A stretch of 64,000 nucleotides of DNA, taken from positions 26,293,001-26,357,000 of the forward strand of contig NC_092673.1 of the NCBI RefSeq assembly GCF_964355755.1, in the 5' to 3' direction. The notes under the pieces are model-generated. The model worked only from the letters and a program-made list of their open reading frames with translations. It was not told the origin of the DNA and did not search any database. Below are positions 25,872 through 36,507 of the stretch, in pieces. Both the position numbers and the translations under genes were made by a program. This stretch comes from Antedon mediterranea (Eukaryota > Echinodermata > Crinoidea > Comatulida > Antedonidae). The first letter of the stretch is position 1. The number at the start of each line of letters is the position of its first letter.

Positions 25872-25877
25872 AATAAA
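25872..25877 (+). terminator. Probable PERK polyadenylation signal
   Basis: AATAAA in CAGTAATAAAATG follows about 1.7 kb of uninterrupted AT-rich sequence after the PERK stop, a plausible long 3' untranslated region. Other AATAAA hexamers occur in this AT-rich DNA, so the choice is tentative. Confidence 0.35.
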
Positions 25878-26586
25878 ATGAAAATTTAAAACTATCTGTT
25901 GTTTGTATAAGTATTGTTCCTCTTTATTTAAACGTTTCATGAATTTTAAAGTACTTATATTAAAAGAATTAGCTGAAGAATTACATACAGATTAAAATAA
26001 AATCACCTGAAAATATTGCAATATCATTTTCCACATTTTCGAACAAAATCAACCATGTAGATTCACTAATGTAAGGTAAGTTTTATGATTCCATTTGGTG
26101 ACAAATTCAATGAATTTGGGTATTCAAATTTCTACTAGTCAGTTCTAGGACTGTTTTTGCTATTTACTAATTGGTCAAAATAATTTATCTTAACAAAAAC
26201 TGCTCTGTTTGTATTATCAATTCCACTAGCTTATGTATCATTTTTTCACACAGACTATAGTTATAGTACTTCAATTTCAGGAGTACCTATCAATTTAGTA
26301 AAAAATAACTTCTTGGAATAAATATTGTTATTGCTTATTTAACAAGATCTTAAACTACCTGATAATATAATTATTTAAAATAATTTGGAATAAATTAATT
26401 AATTTAACATTTTAAACAAATTCATTTTTTCTTTATAACAAACAAATAGGCCTAGGTACAACTTAATATTAAAATTTAAGTTAACAGTGAGAGAGGTTGA
26501 GTTTTAAACATAAAAAACTAAAATATTTATCCAATAATATTTATAATTTATAAATAATTTAACATATTTATTCAGGGAAACAAATA
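25878..26586. other. Intergenic stretch between convergent PERK and the small minus-strand gene
   Basis: AT-rich with no supported gene. It should contain the 3' ends of both convergent transcripts. Confidence 0.45.
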
Positions 26587-27957
26587 TTATTCCATCATAG
26601 GCTGTTGTTTATTCAGGTCATCTTTGTTGCGTTCGTGTATGGTACTTGAACATTTCTTGCAGCTTTCATCCATATTCCTGAGAGAATCCATCTTATGTGG
26701 ATTGAAAGTTGTTGCCAAGTCTATATTTAGCAAATGTGATTGTACTGTAAAACAAAATAATACATAATTGAGAATGCATGACCTAGATTGGAAACATAAG
26801 AAGAACTAAAAAAAAAAGAAACATATTGACCTCAAAGTTAATGATAGACCATCAAAAGAGAGTCATGGAAATGAATGCATGCAATGTCTACACAAATGAA
26901 TGAATAGTGTAATAGATAATGATGATCAAATCAATTCATCTAAACAGTATATTTCAATTCACAATTTAGATTTGTAACCTATTTTGTAAAAGTTAAATAC
27001 TGAACTTACAGGTCACTCTATTTAAAAATTCCTTGTTTTTTGCTAGCTGTCGATTTAATTCTTCAAGAGTTTTTGCTGCTGAATGATGGTTGTAACTATT
27101 TTCTGCATGCGAGCTGTCCATCTTTCATATCACAGATTAATTTAGTCAACATTCACAACTTAACTGAAGAAATTATCATTGGTAATTAATGACTTCCTAT
27201 AAAAATATAAAGTTATACAAATTATATAGGCCTACCTGCACATTAATATGAACTATCAAACTATTTTGACAAAAAAGTGTGATGTGCCAAAATACTGTAG
27301 TGATATGCCAAAATATGGTAGTGGCATGTGATAGGACATGTCCAAATTATGGGCATATCACATAAATAAAGTTTGATTGTGTAGACATATTATAACCTAG
27401 CTTTTTTAGAGTCTTTACTCTTAAATAGTTAGTTTACTACTACCAGGTAGTCTAGACAAGGCCTCCTTCCCTCTACTCTCATTCTAGTATAGATAGACAG
27501 GCCCTACTACTAGCTAGCTTACTACACTAGGCCTAAACTACTACTAGGGCCTAGTACTAGCCTAGGCTAGTTAGGTCTAGCTAGAGGCTAGCCTGGCCCT
27601 AGCTAGGCCTGACTTAGCGGTAGAGGCTAGGCTAGAATGTAATTGTAAGCTGATACTAAAATAAAAGTCGGAATTTATTTTAATATATTGATTATTTCTA
27701 AATAAACGTTTTACTAAGCCTACGTCTAAATGTATTAGGTTTTAATACGAAACTAGCTAGGCTAGGCCTAGACCAGGTATCCAACAGAATAAAAAAAACA
27801 CTAGGCTAGGGTCTAGGCTACTTACTGATGAAAAAGTTTTCTTTTGGTTACTCGTTGATGGCGCTCTGCTTGTCAATCTTTTTTGCTGCTGCACGTTGCT
27901 GCTGCATCTATTTATCTGCCTGATGCCGCGCAAGACAGTACTTCTTTCTTTGCACAT
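26587..27957 (-). CDS. Small uncharacterised, probably coiled-coil protein
   Basis: Core model: an ATG exon (27121-27010), phase 1 donor T|GTAAGT, then a last exon (26744-26587) after TTTTACAG. Together they encode 89 residues with an amphipathic helix (AAKTLEELNRQLAKNKEFL) and a Cys-containing CKKCSSTIHERN near the C-terminus. A further upstream exon (27957-27826, start MCKERSTVLRG, donor TCA|GTAAGT) would join in frame if GAAAG|ATG is used as acceptor, giving 133 residues. If the TTCTTCAG at about 27158 is used instead, that exon is untranslated. I do not recognise the family. A role in a small scaffold or kinetochore-type complex would only be a guess. The gene is head to head with the iRhom gene across 661 bases. 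Confidence 0.6.
27251..27392. mobile_element. MITE with ACTATCAAACT ends (copy 1 of 4)
   Basis: The decayed left part AACTATCAAACTATTTTGAC is matched by the inverted right part AAAGTTTGATTGTGTAGACA. The interior has GTGATGTGCCAAAATA and ATGCCAAAATATGGTAGTGG blocks, as in the copies at 47454, 50098 and 50991. Confidence 0.75.
27425..27800. repeat. CTAGGCCTAG-rich island
   Basis: Dense overlapping runs of CTAGG, AGGCCTA and GGCTAG, with few other words. Similar islands lie at 28290-28560, 53460-53720 and 59130-59420. All four adjoin inferred 5' gene ends. Confidence 0.7.
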
Positions 27958-28618
27958 CGATAATTCACCGTCAAATATGCAATTACATTTTTAAAAATAT
28001 AAGAAAAAAATGTTGTTGATCCTATACTTTACATGCATTAATGGAGATAATTTTTACACCATTTTTTTCTATGTAGGCCTATACACAATGATCATAGCGC
28101 CAACGCGACGATAGTAACTTTTTTTGTCAGCAGACGACGGCTGGTCGAACGAGACTCGACTACACACAGGTGGTTGTTTTGTTGTTGTCAGTGTGTTTTT
28201 CGAGGCTATTGTAACCGTATTGTTCTTGCTTATTTAAAAATAATAAGAACTAAATTATCAATAGATATGGTTATGAAAAGTACACAATTTTAATTAAGGC
28301 TAGCCTACTTGTCCTAGACACATCTTAGTTAGGGCCCTAGGCTGGGCTAGTAGGCTACCAATACCGCCGTATTTATTAACTCAGATCAGACAGGCTGTGC
28401 GTGCACAGAGTGCTGGCTACCTAACCTCCTACCTTGGCTAGGCCTAAACTAGATAAACATAGGCGGCGGCCATATGATAGCCTAGGCCTAGTTCATTAAA
28501 ATAAAAGATTGAGTTTGAAGGTTAACAACATTTTAGATAGTCCCTAGGCCTACATTTTTTTTCAGTAGTGGCAGCTTTCTGTTTATTTAGGAAAATAGGT
28601 AGCTCTAACTAAATAAAC
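27958..28618. promoter_or_regulatory. Shared head-to-head intergenic region of the small coiled-coil gene and iRhom
   Basis: The divergent start codons are about 660 bases apart. The region has a more GC-rich middle (CGCCAACGCGACGATAG around 28100) and a CTAGGCCTA-rich stretch from 28290. Promoter function is inferred from gene arrangement. Confidence 0.45.
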
Positions 28619-31600
28619 ATGGATTTAATGAGATCTCTCAGCAGTGCCTCTGTGCTAGTTGGCAAAAGGGCAGCAAGAAGTGTTTCTAGCTTCCTTGGTA
28701 TCTCCTTGGAAGACAATCAATTGGAATTTTGGCAACACAAGTTTACAACTAAAGCCAAGGTATGATTCGGAATATAATACTAGGCCTAGTACTGCATTTT
28801 GTAACGGTGTTAAACAGGTTTTTGATGAAAAAAATATTAAACAATTATTATCTCGGCATAAAAAAAAACCTTTTTAAAACAACATTTAAAAAAAATTAAT
28901 ATTTTGTTATTAAATGTACTAATACTATTCATTGTAAAATTTTATTTGGGCTGTCCTTTTATCATCAGTTTTATTTATTTTTAAAACAATTTTTTTTTTT
29001 TTTTTTTGCAGAATAGACAAATTGCTCCCTCATTACTCAACCTTCTTCCAAAACGTTTCAATAACTTTGAGTTTGAAAAAATAGATAATGAAGAAACTAC
29101 TTTTGGAGTTAAAAAAATCACCACTGCAGTCAGCGCTCCAAATCAGAACAATGAAAAAGAGATGAGAAAAGGTACATGTTCAAAGAGTTACTCGGATAGC
29201 TTTGTTACGCATCATTCGCAACCTACTCAAGATATAATTCCTAATACACAATCTGAATGTAGGAATATTGTTTCTGAAAATCTGCAAGACAATGACGGAA
29301 TTGATAAAGAAACAGCCAGTGTAGAAAGTCAGAAGAATAGCTTAATATCTGTTCGATTTCATCCTAATGTTGATGAAAATGAGAATTTCAGCAAATTTCA
29401 AGCAAAGAAATACAATCCGGATTTGGTAATTGATAATGGTGATGATATAGTAGTTCTAACAGACAATAGCAAGACAGACATTGAGCCATCAGGTAGTTTT
29501 AAGGATGTCGTAGGAGTACGGGAGTGTGACAAATGTAAGGGAGACTTGGAAAAGCTTAAAGAGGTTGTTAGGTTGTCCAAGCAGTCAAATGAGATTTTTC
29601 ACAAACAATGGGTAATTGTGTTGTCAAATTAAAATTTTTACGAATAATGACTAATTTCTTAAATTTAGGTAATTATACTTAAAATATTGGTAAATAAATA
29701 AAAATATTATATAATAAAATTTACATAAAATCTATACTCTTTTAGGATTAGATTTTATGATTTGTTGATTTATCAACATTTCCAACCACGAGATCAATGG
29801 CCTCAGTGGCTCTAATTTGTCTGCCATACACCACAACCACACACAACCTTGGATGTATATAAATTTGATACCCCCATGCTTGGGATGGCCTAATAAATAT
29901 ATTGTTTTCCCTAAAAAATCTGATATTCTGAATGTGCTTTTTTGTGGGGGTGGGGGTGGTAAAAAAAACTTTTGAACTTTTTAGAAAAGTCTGTTGTTAG
30001 CTGAGTCGACTGTAGTGTACGCAATATAGGGGCGCTACTGCACTTTCGCACCTAAAACTGGGCATAAGACTCGCAGCGGGTAAATGTTTTTGAATTGGTA
30101 TGGTTGATAGACTGTGGTCTGAAAGTGCAGTAGCACCCAATATAGATTAGTTTACAGCACCCGATGTAGCCATACAACATACATATTGTGCCAAAGTTTA
30201 TTCATAAAATATTTTTCTTCAACAGGTAGAATCTTGGATGAGACTTCACGAAGAAGTTAGTTTAAAAGAAGAAAAGTGCAGTGTAGAAGTCGAAGCTACT
30301 GGCTTATCGAAGGATAATAAGAATAATGAAAGTTCAATTGTAGTGACCCCAGCTGACCAACAAGTTTACAAAGACCACAAGCCTATCTTCTCGACGTTTG
30401 TCACAGTTACGCAATTGTTTGTGTTCTCTGTTCTGTGCTACTTTGGTGGAATTGCACCAATTGGTGTTACACAACAACTAACTTATGCGGAGGGAGTAAA
30501 AACATTTATTGGAACAGAAACAATATCTGTATCTACGTATCCTAATGTATGGATCGGGCCAAATGCAAAATATTGGATAGGTACAGCAAATGTATAGTAT
30601 TTTTTATACTACTTATGGTTTCATAAATCGTCTGTTTCTATGAACAGGATTTCTTCTTTTTCTATAAATACAAATTTGCGAGTTCTCATCATTTGGAAAT
30701 TGACTAAAAAAAACAACAAATTAACCACATATTTTATTGGTTGTAGAATTATTTTTAGATCCACCACTGTGAATATTTTTACAATTTTTTTTTTCAGGAG
30801 TTGGGGCAATGTATTCACCCTGTATGCGCAAAGATCATTTTATTAAGATTGAATCTGCTAAAGATAACCTCTATTATCGGAATGAACCACTAGGATGCTG
30901 TGAGATAGATATACGCAATACAGCCGGTACAACTACAGAAAAAGAGTGCCAGAAATTGACTTATGGTATATGTATAATTTGATTTAATTATTTTAAATAG
31001 ATGTAGGCCTTTTGTTATCAGAATGTATTTATCTTTTCTCCTCACTGTAGATCATAAAAAATGGGATTTCAATATTAAAGACAGGTAAGATCTAGTGAGA
31101 AAGTATAATTAAAGCAGAGAAACCTCTAGTTTATGACAACTTTATGTGATCACATAAAAATTCTGCCCAGAAGAATACAATTATTTTGGGTTACACACAC
31201 TTTTTAGGCATTGGTCCTGATTCGCCAGTGGTTATATTCACGCAAAATCTATTCTTCTTGCTGTATTTTCTGAATTTACATACGATACAGCATGCGTGTC
31301 ATAGCTTACTTTCTATTTCATTTCAACAATTTAATGATTTTGCTGTTGAAAAGTGAGGGGAACAATCACCCACTAAAAAATACGTTAAGGGGGTGGGGGT
31401 TTATGTCCTCTCCTCCCCCTGGATCTCTGCCGGTTCTGTCAAACTATTTAATAGAAACAATTTCGAGAGACTAACACTCTTTATCTTTTATATTACACTA
31501 GGTGTTGGGACATGGAGTTTGCCTGTATGCAGCGCTAGGATGGCTGGGTCAAACTATGTAGCTCATACCATCAGGCCTTGCTGCGTAGGCTTAACTGGCA

Positions 31601-33734
31601 GATGTGAAATGCTAAGCCATGAACACTGTGCGATTCTTCATGGAACTTATCACCAACGTGTTTATGAGCATTGTAGCCAGGTATACAGATGTTAAGTTAA
31701 CTGTAGTTTTAACTAGTCAACATTTTAGTGTATTATTAAATAGATCACTATATTTTAAATCTACCTTAACATGTGTAAAGTCAGTAAAAAGCCAATCTTT
31801 CTTTTAGCAGTATAATGTTTATTTGGATACTAAACTTTTCCAAGAAACTGTTTTACATTAAAAAACGTGTTTAAAAACAAAGAAAAACTGTGACACTAAT
31901 CATACAAGGTGTGCTGTATAACTTCACTTAAATCCTATGGTCTTAATTTAATCATGGTGTTAGCGTAAACAATTAAGAAGCAAAGAATATTAAACATAAT
32001 TTATATTGATATTTTATTATTATAGGTAAATTGCTTGGAAGATATATGTACACTAGGCAAAATTAAAGTAAAAATTAACACAGGTAGGTCAATTTTGAAA
32101 ATAAATTGATCTGGTCGTTTTCAATGTAATGCTAGTGCTGCAGTTGAAAATTTGTCCAAGAGAGACAGAACGTTTAAATATTTGATGCTGTGATTATACT
32201 GTGAATCACTGAGAGTGGACGAGGATCCATTATTTTTGTATTATTTATACTGGGTGACCTCTTCATTTAAAGATTGGTCTCAGTTATGATCAGTGGCTGT
32301 GACGTACTAGTACACCGGGGTACCTCCCCTCCCCCCACACTCGTCTCAAAAGATGTACTAGTCACATGAGCTAGATGTGTACACTGGACCTACAGTTTAT
32401 ATCCTTCCTTATCTGTTAGACTCGTTCTACCACCAGAACCATGAAGCGAGTAAGCCTTGCCGATGTTATGGCTATGTATTTACAGTTCCACTGTCTTAAC
32501 CACGCAGTCACTCACTCATTATTTATTGTGAAGCTTCAGGCTTTCCAGTGTGTAGGCACTGGCATGAGAATGTATTGTCAATTAAACTTTTTGGTTGTAT
32601 TTGACAGATGGTAGATTGAACTATTTACTAATATATTCTTTCTTCTACTAGATGCTCCAAATCAATGGTGGAGATTTTTTCTGCCTCTTTTCTACCATAA
32701 TGGAATAATTCATATTCTACTTACTTCTATTGCTCAGTGGATTATACTTCGTCCAATTGAAGCTATTGCTGGAGGTGTCCGAGTGGCCATCATATATTTT
32801 ACGTGTATCTTTGCCGGAAACTTGGTAAGATTAATTTTACTATACTTAATAAGTACTACTGTACAGTTGAATATTTAGTACTGCTGGCAAATAAGTACAG
32901 CTGGCAAATAAGTACATTTACCAAATAAGCAAATCTACCAAATAAGCACATATACCAAATAAGCACTGCTGTTGAATAAGAATGTAATAAGTACTACTGC
33001 CAAATAAGCATTACTGCTGAATTTAAAGCACTACTGCTATTCTACTGCTAAATAAGTACTACTCTAAATAAGTATTGATGCTTGATAGGGCTTCCGAATA
33101 AGCACTGCAGCCAGTTAAGTACAGAGAAAGGGTATAATACATTTGTTATGGTTCTGTCTATTCTAACATTACAGATTGTAATGGCATAATAAACGCTTAT
33201 ATTTACTGTATAACAAATTGTTTGAATGACAATATTATTGTGTTTTGTACAATTTATCATTCCTTCTGTATACAGATGTCTGGTATTTTCATACCATACA
33301 TGCCGCAAGTAGGAGCTACATCAGCTGTATGTGGATTTCTTGGTGTTACGTTCATCGAAATTATCCAGTCCAAAAATCTCACGCAATCAACATTTGTTGA
33401 CTTCATAAAAACTTTAACAATTCTTGCTGTTTTCCTTGTATCTGGAACATTACCGTTTGTGGATAACTTTGCACAGATAGGCGGTTTCTTAACAGGTATT
33501 GTAACTGGTATCATATTTCTACCATACATTGTGTTTGGTAGATGGAATGTCATGCGAAGACGTCTACTGGTGTGTGTAACTACGCCTATCCTTTTGTCTT
33601 GGTTTTTTATACTAATAGTGATGTTTTACATTGTACAAAGCAGTGAATTTTGTAGCTGGTGTCATTATTTAAATTGCATTCCTTATACAGACTCTATGTG
33701 TAATCATACTTGGCTAACATACAAACCTTTTTAG
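28619..33734 (+). CDS. RHBDF: iRhom, inactive rhomboid (RHBDF family)
   Basis: iRhoms are polytopic ER/Golgi pseudoproteases that escort ADAM17 and EGF-family ligands. Exons: 28619-28759, 29012-29611, 30226-30580, 30798-30965, 31051-31084, about 31502-31680, 32026-32083, 32652-32824, 33276-33734, giving roughly 720 residues. Exon 1 encodes the conserved juxta-N-terminal RSLSSASVLVGKRAARSV type segment. Exon 3 encodes TM1 and GGIAPIGVTQQ. Exons 3-7 encode the Cys-rich iRhom luminal domain (YSPCMRKD, GCCEID, IRPCCVGLTGRC, HEHCAILHG). Exons 8-9 encode the rhomboid core (YHNGIIHILLTSIAQW, VDNFAQIGGFLTG). The catalytic Ser site reads VGATSAVCG (Thr) and the catalytic His is Gln. The exon 5/exon 6 junction is out of phase as drawn, so a small exon or a different acceptor is missing from this model. 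Confidence 0.9.
32400..32520 (-). mobile_element. tRNA-derived SINE fragment in iRhom intron 7
   Basis: On the minus strand it reads GACTGCGTGGTTAAGACAGT, then GGTTCTGGTGGTAGAACGAG about 60 bases later, the A-box and modified B-box arrangement of a tRNA-derived SINE. It resembles the fragment at 22085-22330. Confidence 0.5.
32880..33120. repeat. Degenerate short tandem repeat in iRhom intron 8
   Basis: Loose repeats of about 18-20 bases built on CAAATAAGTAC / CCAAATAAGCAC, decaying rightward. Confidence 0.75.
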
Positions 33735-34925
33735 GAATTACTGTATAGACATGTAACTTTAATTTTAAGCGATACCTAATCTGTTTGTGTTTAACTGACT
33801 TTAACTTAATTGTTTGAGAATATCGAAAAAAAATGTCTGTATGTATGTAGATGAATTTATAAAAATGCATTCAGATTTTAGGTTAAAATTTATTTTTTTT
33901 GCAGTTGTGTTTTATAGAGGTTGATAAATATCACACCATTTAAATTAATTGTGTTACTTACACATCTACTGTATTGTTAATATTGATGTATTATAACATG
34001 AGTTTATTTAATATTTCACATAAGAGAAAATTAATATTTTTTTTCAGTTCTGTTCAGTCAGTACTGAATATAAGCAATTAGTATGGGGGGGTTTTTAATA
34101 TGTACAGTACAAAAACAACAACAACAAAAACAAAATTGGCTTTCAGTTTCAGGGTAAAACTACTTCCCTGTATTATTAATAATAAAAACCCACATTTAAT
34201 AGTTCTGGTTTTTACAGAGTTTTGAAAATAGAGCAGTATACAAATCCAAATTTGCTGATGTCATTGTTGCATTAAGACGTATGTTAATGTCGACTGAACA
34301 CTCTAAACAAAATCATCACAATGCTTTTCTTTTATTGTGACATTCCATGAAAAATCAATATTGTGAACATTGTTATTAAGATGTGGATTTCATTGATTCG
34401 TACACAAGCAGTCGGAAAAAAGTCACAAGCTGCCAACAATTCGTTCCGATTCATTTGATCTGTTGTACCACCATCTTGTAGTAATACCGTCACAAAATAT
34501 ACATTGTACTGTACTTATGTATTAAAATACATGTTGTGTTATAATACAAAAATATAATTTGTATTTTGTGTTAAGATATGATAGTATCATACAGCTTTAA
34601 CTGTGAGTAGTCTTTTGTTTGTCGTAATCCTTAACAATTTATATACTCTAGTCTAGCCTAGCTAGTATTGTGCAATGCCTGACGGCTACTACATCCTGTC
34701 TGAAAGCTCACACAGGCGGGTTCAGGCACAGTCACAATGGGATATAAATAGGATACATTACTAATACTAGGATTAAAAATTGCTTACACATATACTGAGT
34801 ACTACAATACCTGTTAGTAAAACCTTTTGTTTCAATAATAATTTATATATTTTAGCTTGTACAATAGACTGAAATGTATTTTCTATTAATGATGTTTTAT
34901 TTAATAAGGTACAGTATTGATTAAG
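33735..34925. other. iRhom 3' region and intergenic stretch
   Basis: AT-rich. The first part is likely iRhom 3' untranslated sequence. No supported gene before the minisatellite. Confidence 0.45.
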
Positions 34926-36362
34926 TATTATAACTGAAGTTAAGAAACCACTGATATTATAACTGAAGCTCAGGAAACCACTGATATTATAACTGAAGCT
35001 CAGGAAACCCAACTGATATTAATTATAACTGAAGTTAGGAAACCCAACTGATATTATAACTGAAGTTAGGGAACCCAACTGATATTATAACTGAAGTTCA
35101 GGAAACCCAACTGATATTAATTATAACTGAAGTTAGGGAACCCAACTGATATTATAACTGAAGTTCAGGAAACCCAACTGATATTAATTATAACTGAAGT
35201 TAGGGAACCCAACTGATATTATAACTGAAGTTCAGGAAACCCAACTGATATTAATTATAACTGAAGTTAAGGAACCCAACTGATATTATAACTGAAGTTT
35301 AGGAAACCCAACTGATATTAATTATAACTGAAGTTAGGAAACCCAACTGATATTATAACTGAAGTTCAGGAAACCCAACTGATATTAATTATAACTGAAG
35401 TTAGGAAACCACTGATGTTATAACTGAAGTTCAGGAAACCCAACTGATATTAATTATAACTGAAGTTAGGAAACCACTGATATTATAACTGAAGTTCAGG
35501 AAACCCAACTGATAATAATTATAACTGAAGTTAGGAAACCACTGATATTATAACTGAAGTTAGGAAACCACTGATATTATAACTGAAGTTAGGAAACCAC
35601 TGATATTATAACTGAAGTTAGGAAACCACTGATATTATAACTGAAGTTCAGGAAACCACTGATATTATAACTGAAGTTAGGAAACCCAACTGATATTAAT
35701 TATAACTGAAGTTAGGAAACCACTAGCTGATATTATAACTGAAGTTAGGAAACCACTGATATTATAACTGAAGTTAGGAAACCACTGATATTGAAGTTCA
35801 GGAAACCCAACTGATAATAATTATAACTGAAGTTAGGAAACCACTGATATTATAACTGAAGGTAGGAAACCACTGATATTATAACTGAAGTTAGGAAACC
35901 ACTGATATTATAACTGAAGTTAGGAAACCACTGATATTATAACTGAAGTTCAGGAAACCACTGATATTATAACTGAAGTTAGGAAACCCAACTGATATTA
36001 ATTATAACTGAAGTTAGGAAACCACTGATATTATAACTGAAGTTAGGAAACCACTGATATTATAACTGAAGTTAGGAAACCACTGATATTATAACTGAAG
36101 TTAGGAAACCACTGATATTATAACTGAAGTTCAGGAAACCACTGATATTATAACTGAAGTTAGGAAACCCAACTGATATTAATTATAACTGAAGTTAGGA
36201 AACCACTGATATTATAACTGAAGTTAGGAAACCACTGATATTATAACTGAAGTTAGGAAACCACTGATATTATAACTGAAGTTCAGGAAACCCAACTGAT
36301 ATTAATTATAACTGAAGTTAGGAAACCACTGATATTATAACTGAAGTTAGGAAACCCAACTG
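34926..36362. repeat. 29/35-bp minisatellite with higher-order structure
   Basis: About 45 units built on ATAACTGAAGTTAGGAAACC plus CACTGATATT (29 bp). Longer variants carry CCCAACTGATATTAATT (about 35 bp), and some units have TTCAGG. In the left part (35030-35400) the units alternate as dimers of about 66 bp. In the right part (35515-36185) blocks of about six units (around 180 bp) repeat. The array ends about 145 bp before the NLR start codon. Confidence 0.97.
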
Positions 36363-36507
36363 AATCTACACTCAATTTTCTTCATTATTAATTTATACTG
36401 TAATTTTGCTTCATGTCAAAAGTCTCATTATGAAGAAAGAAAAATTGATAGGAATGGAAAATGGGAGATTATAACAGTCCACTTTAACACACTTCACATT
36501 GAGAAAG

